Below, in pieces: positions 17,464 to 26,184 of a DNA stretch of 64,000 nucleotides. The notes beneath the pieces are model-generated. The model was not told the DNA's origin and ran no database searches. It worked only from the letters and a program-made list of their open reading frames with translations. Every line of letters starts with the position of its first letter. Within the stretch, counting starts at the first letter, position 1. This DNA comes from Dyella_D sp052115385 (GTDB taxonomy: Bacteria; Pseudomonadota; Gammaproteobacteria; Xanthomonadales; Rhodanobacteraceae): assembly GCF_052115385.1 (NCBI RefSeq), contig NZ_JBFRGP010000002.1, positions 462,044-526,043 of the forward strand. Reading direction: 5' to 3'. The position numbers were made by a program, and so were the translations under genes.

Positions 17464-20400
17464 GAGGGGGATTCCGTGGCGCGCATGGGGCGCAGCGGCG
17501 CACGTGCAGGGCGGTGTGCCGCCGCCATCCGCGCGGCCAGTTCGGCGACCGTCGGCGCGTCGAAGATATCGGCCAGCGGGACCTCGGCATTCATGACGCT
17601 GCGGATGCGGGAGATCAGGCGCGCCGCCAGCAGGGAGTGGCCGCCCAGTTCGAAAAAGCTGTCGTCCACGCCGACCTGGTTCAGGCCAAGCACTTCGGCG
17701 AACAGGCCCGCCAGGGCCTGTTCCTGCGGCGTGCGCGGCGCGCGCACCTGGGTGCGGTCGAAATCCGGCGCAGGCAAGGCCCGATGATCGAGCTTGCCAT
17801 TGGCGGTGAGCGGCAGCGCGGGCAGCGGCACGATCGCCGCCGGCACCATGTAGACGGGCAGGCGCTCGCCGAGCACCCGGCGCAAGGCGGCGGGGTCCAG
17901 CGTCCGCTCTGGCGCGCCGACGATGTAGGCCACCAATTGCTTTTGTCCGGGCCGATCCTCACGCACGACCACCGCCGCCTGCCGCACGCCAGGCTGGGCA
18001 AGCAGGGCCGCTTCGATCTCTACCGGCTCGATGCGAAAACCGCGCAGTTTCACTTGACGGTCCGCGCGTCCGACGAAGTCCAGCGTGCCGTCCGCGCGCC
18101 AGCGCACCAGGTCGCCGGTGCGGTACAGGCGCTCGCCGGCGTGGAAGGGATCCGCCACGAAGCGCTCCGCGGTCAGCGCGGGACGCGACAGATAGCCACG
18201 GGCCAGGCCGGATCCGCCGAGGTACAACTCGCCCACCTGGCCGACCGACGCCAGTTGCAAGGCGCTATCGAGCACGTAGGCCCGCATGTTGTCTATCGGA
18301 ACGCCGATGGGCAGGCTTCCGGCCGGTTGCGATCCGGCGCGCATGGGGTGCAGGGTGGCGAAAGTCGTCGTTTCGGTTGGACCATAGGCATTGCACATGG
18401 TCAGTTGCGGACACGCTGCCAGCAGCTTGGCGACGTGCGGTGGCGACAACACTTCGCCTCCGGAGATGACCCGCCGCAGGCCACCGAAGGACTCCACGTG
18501 ATCGTCGACCATCAGGTGGAACAAGCCCGCCGTGACCCATAGATCGGTGACTCCGCCTTCCACGACGGCACGCGCCAACTCCCGGGCGCCGATCTTGCCG
18601 CGCGGAGCGACCACGATCCGCCAGCCGCGCAGCAGCGGCACCCAGATCTCGAAGGTGGACGCGTCGAACGCCAACGGCGCGTGCAGCAGCAGGCGTCGTT
18701 CGTCGCTCTCCTGCCAACGGTGATCGAACGCCAGGTCGACCACGTTGCGATGCGTGACCACGATGCCCTTGGGTGCGCCGGTGGATCCCGATGTATAGGT
18801 GGCGTAAGCCAGATGCTCGGCCTGCAACCCGTGCGCCGGCGCCACTTCCGGTTGCGCATCGATTTCCGCCCCTTGTTCCTCCAGCACCAGCAACACGCCC
18901 CAGTGCACCGGAAGCCGATCGCGAAGCGCTGCCTCGGTGAGCACGATCGGCGCCATGCTTTCGTTGAGTATGGCGGCGAGCCGTTCGGCGGGATGTTCCG
19001 GGTCCAGCGACAGATAGGCGCCGCCCGCCTTGAGGATGGCGAGCATGGCCACCAGCAGGTCCAGCGAACGCTCCATGCACAGGCCTACCAGTACGTCCGG
19101 GCCGACGCCCAGGCCTTGTAGATAGTGCGCGAGCTGGTTGGCGCGGCGATCGAGTTGGCCGTAGTTGAGCGTGCGCTCGCCGTCGGAAGCGACAACGGCA
19201 TCCGGATGGCGCGCCGCTTGCGCCGCGAACAGATCGGGCAGGGGGCCGGGCGGCATGGATCGAGCGGTGCCATTCCACTGGTTCAGCAAGCGCTCGCGTT
19301 CTTCTTCGCCGAGCAGGTCGACACGACTCAAGGGCAGGTCCGGCCGCTTCGTCACCGTTGCGATCAGGCGCGCCAGTTTTTCGGCGAAGCCGTCGATCGT
19401 GGCGCGATCGTAGAGATCGACCATGTATTCGATGTTGCATGAAAGCCCATTCCTGATTCCGTGCGGATCGGACTGCTCGACGAATTCAAACGTCAGGTCG
19501 TACTTGGCCGTGCCCAGGGGCAGGAATTCCGTGCGCACGGCCAGATCCGGCATCGAAACGCTGGCGTTGCGGTTGTTCTGCAGCACCATCGCCACCTGGA
19601 ACAAGGGATGCTGCGACGACTGGCGCAACGGATTGACCATGTTGACCAGGCGTTCGAACGGCACCTCCTGGTGCGAATAGATCGCCAGGTCGGTTTCGCG
19701 CACGCGGTCGAGCAGTTGATGGAAGGAGGGGTCGCCGGAAGTATCGGTGCGCAATACCAGCAGGTTGACGAAGAAACCCACCAGGTTGTTCAAGGCCTCG
19801 TCGTGGCGCCCGGCGACCGAAGTGCCGATGGGCAGATCGGTCCCGCCTCCCAGCTTGGTCATGAGCGCGGCGACCAGCGCGTGCAAGACCATGAACAGGC
19901 TGCAGCGGTGCTGGCTCGCCAACTCGTGCAGGTCGCGCAGCACCTTGTGGCCGAAGTCGACCTCGATGCTGTCGCCGGCGTGCACCGTCTTGGCTGGGCG
20001 CGGGCGATCCGTCGCCAAGCCAACTTGCTCGGGAAGCCCGACCAGGTTGTCTTTCCAGAACGCCAGCTGCCGCGCGATGTCGCTGTCGGGATCGGATTCC
20101 TGCGCCATCCATTCCTGCTGCCACAGCGAGTAGTCGGCGTACTGCACCGGCAACGGCAGGTAATCCGGCGCTTCGCGCTGACGGCGGGCGGCGTAGGCGA
20201 CGCTCAAGTCGTCCACCAGGGGTGCCCAGGACCAGCCGTCGCTGGCGATGTGCTGGACCAGCAGCACCAGCGTGTGGCGGCGAGGCGCCAACCGGAACAG
20301 CGCGGCGCGTAACGGAATATCCCGGGTCAGGTCAAACCGGTATTCGGAGAATGCCCTTGCCGATTGCGCCAGCGCTTCCTCGGAAGCATCGATCCGCTCG

Positions 20401-20639
20401 AAGGTCAGTTCGACCGCGGCGGGGTCGAGCACGATCTGCTCACCCACGCCGTTCGCTTCACGGAAGATGGTGCGCAGGGTCTCGTGCCGGACCACCACGT
20501 CCCGCACGGCCGCCTGCAAGGCGTCCGCGTCCAGCTCGCCTTCCAGGTGCAACGCCAATGGCACATTGAAGGTGGTGCTGGGGCCCTCGAGCTTGTGCAG
20601 GAACCATAAGCGTTGCTGAGCCAGAGACATGGGGATCAT
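17460..20639 (-). CDS. NRPS module: C-A-PCP
   Basis: 1059 residues. The C domain (1-440) carries QHIASDGW: the catalytic second His (H130) and DG are present, and the first His is Gln. The A domain (465-950) has YTSGSTGAPKG, NAYGPTETTTF, YRTGDLV, GRADRQVKLRGFRIEP and NGKLD. The PCP has Ser1002 in FFELGGHSLLA. The by-eye specificity code D-A-F-W-I-G-A-T-F-K differs from the classical Val code (DAFWIGGTFK) at one position, so valine or a similar aliphatic residue is expected. The true start is ATG 20639, overlapping the upstream NRPS stop by ATGA; the 80 codons upstream in this frame are an overlap artefact. No epimerase. Confidence 0.92.
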   Translation of the reverse strand: MIPMSLAQQRLWFLHKLEGPSTTFNVPLALHLEGELDADALQAAVRDVVVRHETLRTIFREANGVGEQIVLDPAAVELTFERIDASEEALAQSARAFSEYRFDLTRDIPLRAALFRLAPRRHTLVLLVQHIASDGWSWAPLVDDLSVAYAARRQREAPDYLPLPVQYADYSLWQQEWMAQESDPDSDIARQLAFWKDNLVGLPEQVGLATDRPRPAKTVHAGDSIEVDFGHKVLRDLHELASQHRCSLFMVLHALVAALMTKLGGGTDLPIGTSVAGRHDEALNNLVGFFVNLLVLRTDTSGDPSFHQLLDRVRETDLAIYSHQEVPFERLVNMVNPLRQSSQHPLFQVAMVLQNNRNASVSMPDLAVRTEFLPLGTAKYDLTFEFVEQSDPHGIRNGLSCNIEYMVDLYDRATIDGFAEKLARLIATVTKRPDLPLSRVDLLGEEERERLLNQWNGTARSMPPGPLPDLFAAQAARHPDAVVASDGERTLNYGQLDRRANQLAHYLQGLGVGPDVLVGLCMERSLDLLVAMLAILKAGGAYLSLDPEHPAERLAAILNESMAPIVLTEAALRDRLPVHWGVLLVLEEQGAEIDAQPEVAPAHGLQAEHLAYATYTSGSTGAPKGIVVTHRNVVDLAFDHRWQESDERRLLLHAPLAFDASTFEIWVPLLRGWRIVVAPRGKIGARELARAVVEGGVTDLWVTAGLFHLMVDDHVESFGGLRRVISGGEVLSPPHVAKLLAACPQLTMCNAYGPTETTTFATLHPMRAGSQPAGSLPIGVPIDNMRAYVLDSALQLASVGQVGELYLGGSGLARGYLSRPALTAERFVADPFHAGERLYRTGDLVRWRADGTLDFVGRADRQVKLRGFRIEPVEIEAALLAQPGVRQAAVVVREDRPGQKQLVAYIVGAPERTLDPAALRRVLGERLPVYMVPAAIVPLPALPLTANGKLDHRALPAPDFDRTQVRAPRTPQEQALAGLFAEVLGLNQVGVDDSFFELGGHSLLAARLISRIRSVMNAEVPLADIFDAPTVAELAARMAAAHRPARAPLRPMRATESPS

Positions 20640-23600
20640 TGGGCGGACTCGCGTGGTTGCATGCGGCGCAAGCGCAGGCGGGTGGAATGGCGCGCATGGG
20701 CCAGCTGCCCGGCCAGCGCAGATAGGGTAGGAGCCTCGAACAGGGTGCGGATCGGAACATCCACGTTGAGCGCGTCGCGCATACGGCTCGCGAGCTGGAT
20801 CGCGAGCAGCGAATTGCCGCCGAGCTCGAAAAAGTGATCGCTTCGTCCGACTTGCCAGACCCCCAGCAGGCTCTCCCACAGCTCCGCCAGCAGCTGCTCG
20901 ACCGCGCCTTGCGGCGGTTCGTAGGCGCGGCGCAGCACGGCGGCGCCGGTCGGCGCAGGCAAGGCCTGGCGATCGAGCTTGCCGTTGGCGCTAAGTGGCA
21001 GCTCGGCCAGAACGACGATCGCGCCGGGCAGCATGAAGGCGGGCAGATGTTCGCCGAGACGTTCCCGCAGCGCAGCCACGTAACCGCGATGGTCCTGCAT
21101 GGCGCCAGGGTCGTGGCAGAGCGACGAGCCGGCCGCGATGGCCGGCGCGAGATACAGGCTGTCGAGCGCGTTGCCGGGTGCATCGGACACAGGCAGGAAC
21201 ACGGCATCGAAATGTTGGCCGGTGCGGTCCGGCGACCAGGTAGTGGCAACCTGGCAGCCGAGCTCGGCGCCGAGCACCCTCAAGTCCTCGGGGTCGACGG
21301 CAGGCGCTAACGCGTCTTCGCGCCCGCCCCAAACCCGGCGCGAGATCTCGAACTCGTCCGTCAGCCGGGCGTTGACGATGGCGCTCACCCGCAGACCTTC
21401 AGCACGAGCGGCCAGCAAGCGTTGACGCAACGAGGCCACCGTATCGACATCGCGACCCCACGCCAGGCTGGGCAGCGCGGCGGCGGAACGCACGCCTGTG
21501 CCGTGCTTGTGCAGCACTACGTCGTAGCGATAGCGCGTCATTTCGTTGCGCGCGCGCCCCCGCTTGAGCTGGATGTCGACACCGGCCAGATCTTCGATTT
21601 GTTGCGGCAGCGCCGAGAAATAGCCGGGATCGACCAGCATTTCGTTTTCCAGCCGCATTTCCTCTTCGGCCACGTGGCGAATGGCGCGTGAATCGCCACC
21701 GCCGGCCCGGTGCCAGGCGACGGACGTGGCGAAGCAGCGCATGAGGCGGAAATCCGGCACGTCGCCGATCAACACGCGCCCGCCAGGCGCCAGCAGCGTC
21801 GCGCACTGCCGCAGCACCGCAGTCAGGTAGCCGGCGCCGGGAAAATACTGCACGACCGAATTGATGACGATGGTGTCAAAGCCGCCATCCGGTATGTCGC
21901 CGATCTCATGCGCGGGCTGGCAACGCAGCTCCACGCGCTCCCGCAACTGCGGATTGCCCGCCACCCTCGCTTTCAGGGAGTCGATGACCGGCAGCGAAAA
22001 ATCCGTACCGCAATAGAAGGCGCAATGCGGCGCCACTTTCCACAGGATCAGGCCGGTGCCGACGCCGATCTCCAATAGCCGCCGCGGGCGCAGGTCCAGG
22101 ATCTTGCCGACGATCGCATCGCGCCATTCGCGCATCTCGTCCAGAGGGATGGGAGCGCCGTCGTAGCTGCTGTCCCAGCCCCCGAAATCCTCATCATCCG
22201 CCAGCTCCGCGTGCTGGCTGTACAGGCCGTCGTGCAATACCTGCCACTGTTCAACCTGCTGCGCCTCGTAGCTCGCGTCCCGCGTCGCCTCCTGCTGCCC
22301 ATGCTTGGGCACGACGTAGCCGACCAGTTGCCGATGGCCGATACGATCCTCGCGCATCAGCACGGCCGCCTGCGCTACGGTGGCGTCGCGCCGCAGCCAG
22401 GCTTCGATCTCTTCGAGCTCGATGCGCAAGCCATTGAGCTTGACCTGCTGATCGGCGCGGCCGACGAAGCACAACGAGCCATCCGCCAGCTGCCGCGCGA
22501 TATCGCCGGTCCGATACATGCGGCTGCCCGGCGCGCCGAACGGGTCGGGATGAAAGCGGGCCGCCGTCAAACCAGGGCGATGCAGGTAGCCGCGCGCCAG
22601 GCCCGGGCCAGCCAGATACAGCTCGCCTTCGTCGCCTTCCGGCACACGCCGCAGGGCGGCATCGAGAACATACGCAGCCGCGCCGGACACGGGACTTCCG
22701 ATCGGCACAGCGGCGTTCGCCTCGGTACCGATCGGCGCTGAAATCAACGCATCGACGGTAGCCTCGGTCGGTCCATAGCAATTGATCAGGCGATGCATGC
22801 GAGCCCACTGGGCCGCAAGCGCCGCAGGGCACGCTTCACCGCCCACGACCAAGGTCTCCACGCCCGGAAGATCGCCAGGCGCCATCAACGCCAGCAGACT
22901 CGGCGGCAAGGCCAGATGGGTGATGCGCTGCCGCTCGCACAGCGCTGCCAGGTTCGCGCCAGGGAGCAGCTCATCGGACGGAGCCAGCACCAGGCGCGCG
23001 CCGGCCGCGAGCGCCATGGCGATCTCAGCGAACGAGGCGTCGAAGGATAGCGACGCAAACTGCAGTACGCAGCTTTCCGGTTCGATGCGCAGCCGCTCGC
23101 GGTAGGTGGCCACCAGCGCGGCGATGCCGGCATGGGTCGTCACTACGCCCTTGGGTTCACCCGTCGAGCCCGAGGTGTAGATCACATAGGCGGCGCGTTG
23201 CGCGGCGTTCGCGTCGTGCGCGGCCCCGATCCGGCTGGGTGGCAGCGCCTCGATCTCGGCCCGAATGTCCGCATCGTCCAGCATATAGGCGGGCAGGGCG
23301 GGCGGCTTCTTCAGAACCGTCTCCCGGAAACCGAGCACGCAAGCGGGAGCCGCGTCTTCAAGCATGTAGATCAGTCGCTGCTCGGGATAATCCAGATCCA
23401 GCGGCAAATAAGCAGCGCCGATCTTGTGCGTCGCCAGAATCGCCACGATCGCTTCGAACGATCGCGGCAGCGCTACGGCGACGATATCCTCCGGTCGAAT
23501 GCCTTTTGCGGACAACCACGCGGCCAGTCGGTTGGCGCGCGCATCCAACTCGCCATAGCTCAAGCGGGCCTCGCCAAAGACCAGCGCCATGGCATTCGGG

Positions 23601-23710
23601 GTCAGCTCGGCCTGCCGCTCGAACAGCCCGGCAAAACTGACGTTGCGAAAGCCCTGTTGCGGGGCCCTCGGCACGTCAATGTAAGCGCCATCGAGCGAGA
23701 ACCCTTCCAT
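20636..23710 (-). CDS. NRPS loading module: A domain interrupted by a methyltransferase, plus PCP
   Basis: 1024 residues and no C domain, so this starts the chain. A-domain motifs: YTSGSTGEPKG (178-188), NCYGPTEATVD (310-320), MYRTGDIA (398-405) and GRADQQVKLNGLRIE (417-431). About residues 475-735 are a class I SAM methyltransferase (LLEIGVGTGLILW 545-557, FDTIVINSVVQYF 611-623); A9/A10 resume as LPAFMLP and NGKLD (889-913). This placement between A8 and A9 is that of NRPS N-methyltransferases. PCP Ser967 is in FFELGGNSLLA. By-eye code D-A-A-A-V-G-C-V-D-K matches no substrate I know. It lies 92 bases after mbtH. Confidence 0.92.
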   Translation of the reverse strand: MEGFSLDGAYIDVPRAPQQGFRNVSFAGLFERQAELTPNAMALVFGEARLSYGELDARANRLAAWLSAKGIRPEDIVAVALPRSFEAIVAILATHKIGAAYLPLDLDYPEQRLIYMLEDAAPACVLGFRETVLKKPPALPAYMLDDADIRAEIEALPPSRIGAAHDANAAQRAAYVIYTSGSTGEPKGVVTTHAGIAALVATYRERLRIEPESCVLQFASLSFDASFAEIAMALAAGARLVLAPSDELLPGANLAALCERQRITHLALPPSLLALMAPGDLPGVETLVVGGEACPAALAAQWARMHRLINCYGPTEATVDALISAPIGTEANAAVPIGSPVSGAAAYVLDAALRRVPEGDEGELYLAGPGLARGYLHRPGLTAARFHPDPFGAPGSRMYRTGDIARQLADGSLCFVGRADQQVKLNGLRIELEEIEAWLRRDATVAQAAVLMREDRIGHRQLVGYVVPKHGQQEATRDASYEAQQVEQWQVLHDGLYSQHAELADDEDFGGWDSSYDGAPIPLDEMREWRDAIVGKILDLRPRRLLEIGVGTGLILWKVAPHCAFYCGTDFSLPVIDSLKARVAGNPQLRERVELRCQPAHEIGDIPDGGFDTIVINSVVQYFPGAGYLTAVLRQCATLLAPGGRVLIGDVPDFRLMRCFATSVAWHRAGGGDSRAIRHVAEEEMRLENEMLVDPGYFSALPQQIEDLAGVDIQLKRGRARNEMTRYRYDVVLHKHGTGVRSAAALPSLAWGRDVDTVASLRQRLLAARAEGLRVSAIVNARLTDEFEISRRVWGGREDALAPAVDPEDLRVLGAELGCQVATTWSPDRTGQHFDAVFLPVSDAPGNALDSLYLAPAIAAGSSLCHDPGAMQDHRGYVAALRERLGEHLPAFMLPGAIVVLAELPLSANGKLDRQALPAPTGAAVLRRAYEPPQGAVEQLLAELWESLLGVWQVGRSDHFFELGGNSLLAIQLASRMRDALNVDVPIRTLFEAPTLSALAGQLAHARHSTRLRLRRMQPRESAQ

Positions 23711-23802
23711 GGCCCATGAACCTCTGGTCGCCCTTGAACGGGCATGTTTGGTTCAATCGGTATGCCGGCGTGTTGCTGGTGCCGGCGTCCAGTTGCGTTT
23801 CC

Positions 23803-24021
23803 CTAGCCGATCGGATGCTCCATCGCTGCGACAAGGCTCTTGGGACGCATATCGGTCCAGCTTCGGTCTACATAGTCCATGCAGGCTGTTCTCGCCTCCG
23901 GCCCGAAAGCCGTAGTCCAGCCCGCCGGAATTGCCGCAAAGTCGGGCCAAAGCGAATGCTGGCCTTCGTCGTTGACGAGCACCAGAAAGGTGCCCTTGTC
24001 GTCATCGAATGGGTTGCTCAT
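23803..24021 (-). CDS. mbtH: MbtH-like protein
   Basis: A 72-residue chaperone-like partner that binds and activates NRPS adenylation domains. MSNPFDDDKGTFLVLVNDEGQHSLWPDFAAIP and the later GWTTAFGP match the family consensus (NPFDD, F-VL-N-E-QHSLWP, P-GW). It is first in the operon, as usual. The ATG at 24021 has GGAGAAGGA before it; the frame's upstream Met six codons earlier lacks this spacing. A perfect 16-base palindrome lies 43 bases upstream of the start. Confidence 0.93.
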   Translation of the reverse strand: MSNPFDDDKGTFLVLVNDEGQHSLWPDFAAIPAGWTTAFGPEARTACMDYVDRSWTDMRPKSLVAAMEHPIG

Positions 24022-24307
24022 GAAATCCTTCTCCCGCACCAGTTTCCGCGATCAACTTCAAAAACGCTGTTAACAGCGTGACGAAAATATGAAATCGGTA
24101 GGCGCTTCCCCACCTCGGATACGCTCGAGGTATAGCGATCCAATATCCGCCGACAAGATGTAGCTGTCAATCGATACGCCGAATTAAAGAGACCGCTGAT
24201 AAGAAGCTGCATGCCGCGTAGGATTTTCTAACAGGAAAAACAGACTTTCCTATCTTTGATTCCTCAAACATGGGTTTGAAACGTCATGGGGAGCAGGGCA
24301 GTAGCGC
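24022..24307. other. AT-rich control region of the biosynthetic operon
   Basis: No coding potential seen on either strand. It is clearly richer in A+T than the neighbouring genes and includes the 24064-24079 palindrome plus a smaller inverted repeat (TCAAAC, 4-base loop, GTTTGA at 24264-24279). It presumably holds the promoter that drives mbtH and the genes after it. Confidence 0.4.
24064..24079. promoter_or_regulatory. 16-base perfect palindrome upstream of mbtH (operator candidate)
   Basis: ACGCTGTTAACAGCGT is exactly self-complementary and lies 43-58 bases before the mbtH ATG, in the control region of the whole biosynthetic operon. A TATTTT stretch on the minus strand just upstream (24084-24089) could be a -10 box. 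The length and symmetry fit a TetR- or MarR-type dimer. No such regulator is in the window; the nearest regulator is the LysR at 24.6 kb. Confidence 0.5.
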
Positions 24308-24595
24308 ATTGAGGCGGGCGACTTGCACAACAGTGCGTTTGAACTGGGTGATGCGCAGTTTCATTGTTTTCCAGTCGCGCATTGCGACCTGTGCATCAGT
24401 CGATTTGGCGTGATGTTTTTCGCCGACGCGTTGACTGACCTCCACCAACCAATGCTTTATGGCCCAAACGTCGACGCCGCGAGGCTGACGGAACTCTCCA
24501 GCGATTGCGCGCCTTGCTCGAAACGCACTTGACCCCGGATGGCGTGCTGTTCGATTCGCGCGCCTGGATAGTCACGGCGCACAAGGCAGCGCAGT
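24308..24595 (+). pseudogene. relic of a class I SAM-dependent methyltransferase
   Basis: Two pieces of one protein family survive in different frames. Frame 2 at about 24308-24430 reads ...FELGDAQFHCFP...CDLCISRFGVMFFAD, the typical strand 3-4 region (DAQ-h-F...FDLV-SRFGVMFF) of a methyltransferase. Frame 1 at 24487-24595 reads DGTLQRLRALLETHLTPDGV then LFDSRAWIVTAHKA, the usual C-terminus. The roughly 100 residues expected between them are gone and the frame has shifted. The end overlaps the 3' end of the convergent LysR gene. It is not functional. Confidence 0.6.
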
Positions 24596-25492
24596 CTCAG
24601 CCTGTTCCTTTGCCGCCGTCAGCGCGGCAATCGCGACTTGCAGCCGTGCGGGCACGACCGTCGCCGTCGCCCAAAGCAGATGGATGTCGTGATGGCGAGC
24701 AGGCAGGTCGGGCAAGAGCCGTAGGAGCCGTCCCGTTCCGAGCGCGTCCTCTATCAGCCAGTCGGGTAGCCAGGCGATTCCCCGTCCGGAGACTGCAGCG
24801 TCCAGGAGGATGCCAAGATCGGCGGCGCGGGTGCGCGAAGGCGGCTCGATCAGTTGCATGCGTCCGTCCTCGCCGGGGAAGGCCCAGGGCTCACTCCACC
24901 CATCGCGATGGTAGACGAGCGCGTCGTATCGGCCGAGTTCGTCCAGCGAGCTGGGCATGCCCAGCCGCTCTAGCAGCGACGGCGCTGCGCACAGCACCGT
25001 CGCATGCCGGCCGACGACGCGGGACGACAGGCCCACCGTGGTGCCGATTGAGCCGCTCCTGATCGCCAGGTCGAATCCTTCCTCCACCAGGGATACGCGA
25101 CGGTCCCGCAAATCAAGCTCGATCGTCAGCTCTGGATACTCGTCGGCGAGACGCAGCAGCAGCGGCGCGACCTTCAGCCGACCGTAGAGCACGGGCATTG
25201 TCACCCGGAGCACGCCGTGGACACTCCGGCGCCCTGCCTCCAGCAGGGCGGCGCCTTCGCGCAGCTCCGCCGTGGCCCTGACACAACGGGCGAGGAAGGC
25301 GCGCCCCTCATCGGTCAACAACTGCGCGCGCGTAGTGCGATTGAAGAGCCGGACCCCGAGCCGCGCCTCGATGCGCGCGATCGCCTTGCCAACCGCCGAG
25401 CGCGAAAGGTGTAGCTGCCGTCCTGCAGCCGAAAAGCTTCCAGCCTCGGCAGCGGCGACGAAGGCCGGAACGTCGTTGAACAGGTCGATCAT
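24572..25492 (-). CDS. LysR-family transcriptional regulator
   Basis: 306 residues. The N-terminal HTH reads FVAAAEAGSFSAAGRQLHLSRSAVGKAIARIEARLGVRLF, followed by the linker helix and an effector domain beginning GVLRVTMPVLYGR. It is divergent from the exported protein gene at 25594 (101 bases between starts), the usual LTTR layout, so that gene is its probable target. Its 3' end overlaps the methyltransferase relic. Whether it also controls the NRPS operon is unknown. Effector not deducible. Confidence 0.88.
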   Translation of the reverse strand: MIDLFNDVPAFVAAAEAGSFSAAGRQLHLSRSAVGKAIARIEARLGVRLFNRTTRAQLLTDEGRAFLARCVRATAELREGAALLEAGRRSVHGVLRVTMPVLYGRLKVAPLLLRLADEYPELTIELDLRDRRVSLVEEGFDLAIRSGSIGTTVGLSSRVVGRHATVLCAAPSLLERLGMPSSLDELGRYDALVYHRDGWSEPWAFPGEDGRMQLIEPPSRTRAADLGILLDAAVSGRGIAWLPDWLIEDALGTGRLLRLLPDLPARHHDIHLLWATATVVPARLQVAIAALTAAKEQAETALPCAP

Positions 25493-25546
25493 AATTGTAT
25501 CTTCATGCGCTACATTAAGGCGAAATAATATCGCGTTGTCGCCACT

Positions 25547-25574
25547 TGGGAAGCGATCGACGCGCGAATACTAT
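25547..25574 (+). promoter_or_regulatory. putative sigma-70 promoter of the exported protein
   Basis: TTGGGA (25547-25552) and TACTAT (25569-25574) are 16 bases apart, about 20 bases before the coding start of 25594. It lies in the LysR-divergent region. Predicted by eye only. Confidence 0.35.
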
Positions 25575-25593
25575 TTCGGGAAAGGAGATCCGC

Positions 25594-26184
25594 ATGTATC
25601 CACTTCACTTAGCTTTGTGTTTGACGGCTGCGCTGGCCGCCGCTGGCGCCTTCGTGGCCGCTCCCGCAGCCGCCCAGAGCAGCCCGAACGAGAACGCCGT
25701 GCCGGAGACCGCGGCACTGTCCGCGCAGGTGGGCGCCTGGACGGTGGTCGACACGTTCTGGGCGCACCCGGGCTCGGCGCCGAGCCTCAGCAGCGGGCTC
25801 ATCGCCGACCGGCGCATGGTGGGCAGTCTGCTGGAAGAGACGTTGCACGCCGAGGACTCCAGGCAGCCTCTCCGCATCGACTATCTCAGCTACGACGCGG
25901 TAGCGGGACAGTGGCGCTACGTTTCGATCGAGGCGCGAGTTCCCGTCGCACCGATGTCGGCATCGAGTTTCACGCGCGATCCGGCAGACCGCATCACCCT
26001 GCGCTTCGAACCCTTCGCAGCACCGCCGATCGCGCCTGGCTGGTCCGGGCGGTTGCTCCGCATGGAGCAAGTCATCACTCGCGACGGTCCCGACCACGAG
26101 ACGAAGGATCAGTTTTTCATCCTGGCGGATGGAACCGCCACACGTTGGCTCGCGCATCGGTACGACTACCGGCGCCGGCGTTGA
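25594..26184 (+). CDS. exported DUF1579-like protein
   Basis: 196 residues from ATG 25594, which has AAAGGAGAT immediately upstream. A Sec signal peptide (LHLALCLTAALAAAGAFVAAPAAAQS) probably ends after AAA-Q. The mature part has GAWTVVDTFWAHPG, a LxxD-R-MVGSLLEE segment and TRDGPDHETKDQFF. This resembles the single beta-barrel of DUF1579-type proteins that measure about 150-170 residues. Function unknown. Divergent from a LysR regulator that may control it. Confidence 0.65.
   Translation: MYPLHLALCLTAALAAAGAFVAAPAAAQSSPNENAVPETAALSAQVGAWTVVDTFWAHPGSAPSLSSGLIADRRMVGSLLEETLHAEDSRQPLRIDYLSYDAVAGQWRYVSIEARVPVAPMSASSFTRDPADRITLRFEPFAAPPIAPGWSGRLLRMEQVITRDGPDHETKDQFFILADGTATRWLAHRYDYRRRR

Noticed and set aside
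14104..17787. 1227-codon plus-strand open frame opposite the NRPS genes
   Set aside because: Antisense of a high-GC NRPS gene; composition is Arg/Gln/His-rich with no family pattern. The minus strand carries clear NRPS motifs.
24505..25062. 185-codon plus-strand frame opposite the LysR gene
   Set aside because: Only its first 30 codons are meaningful (methyltransferase relic); the rest is antisense of LysR.
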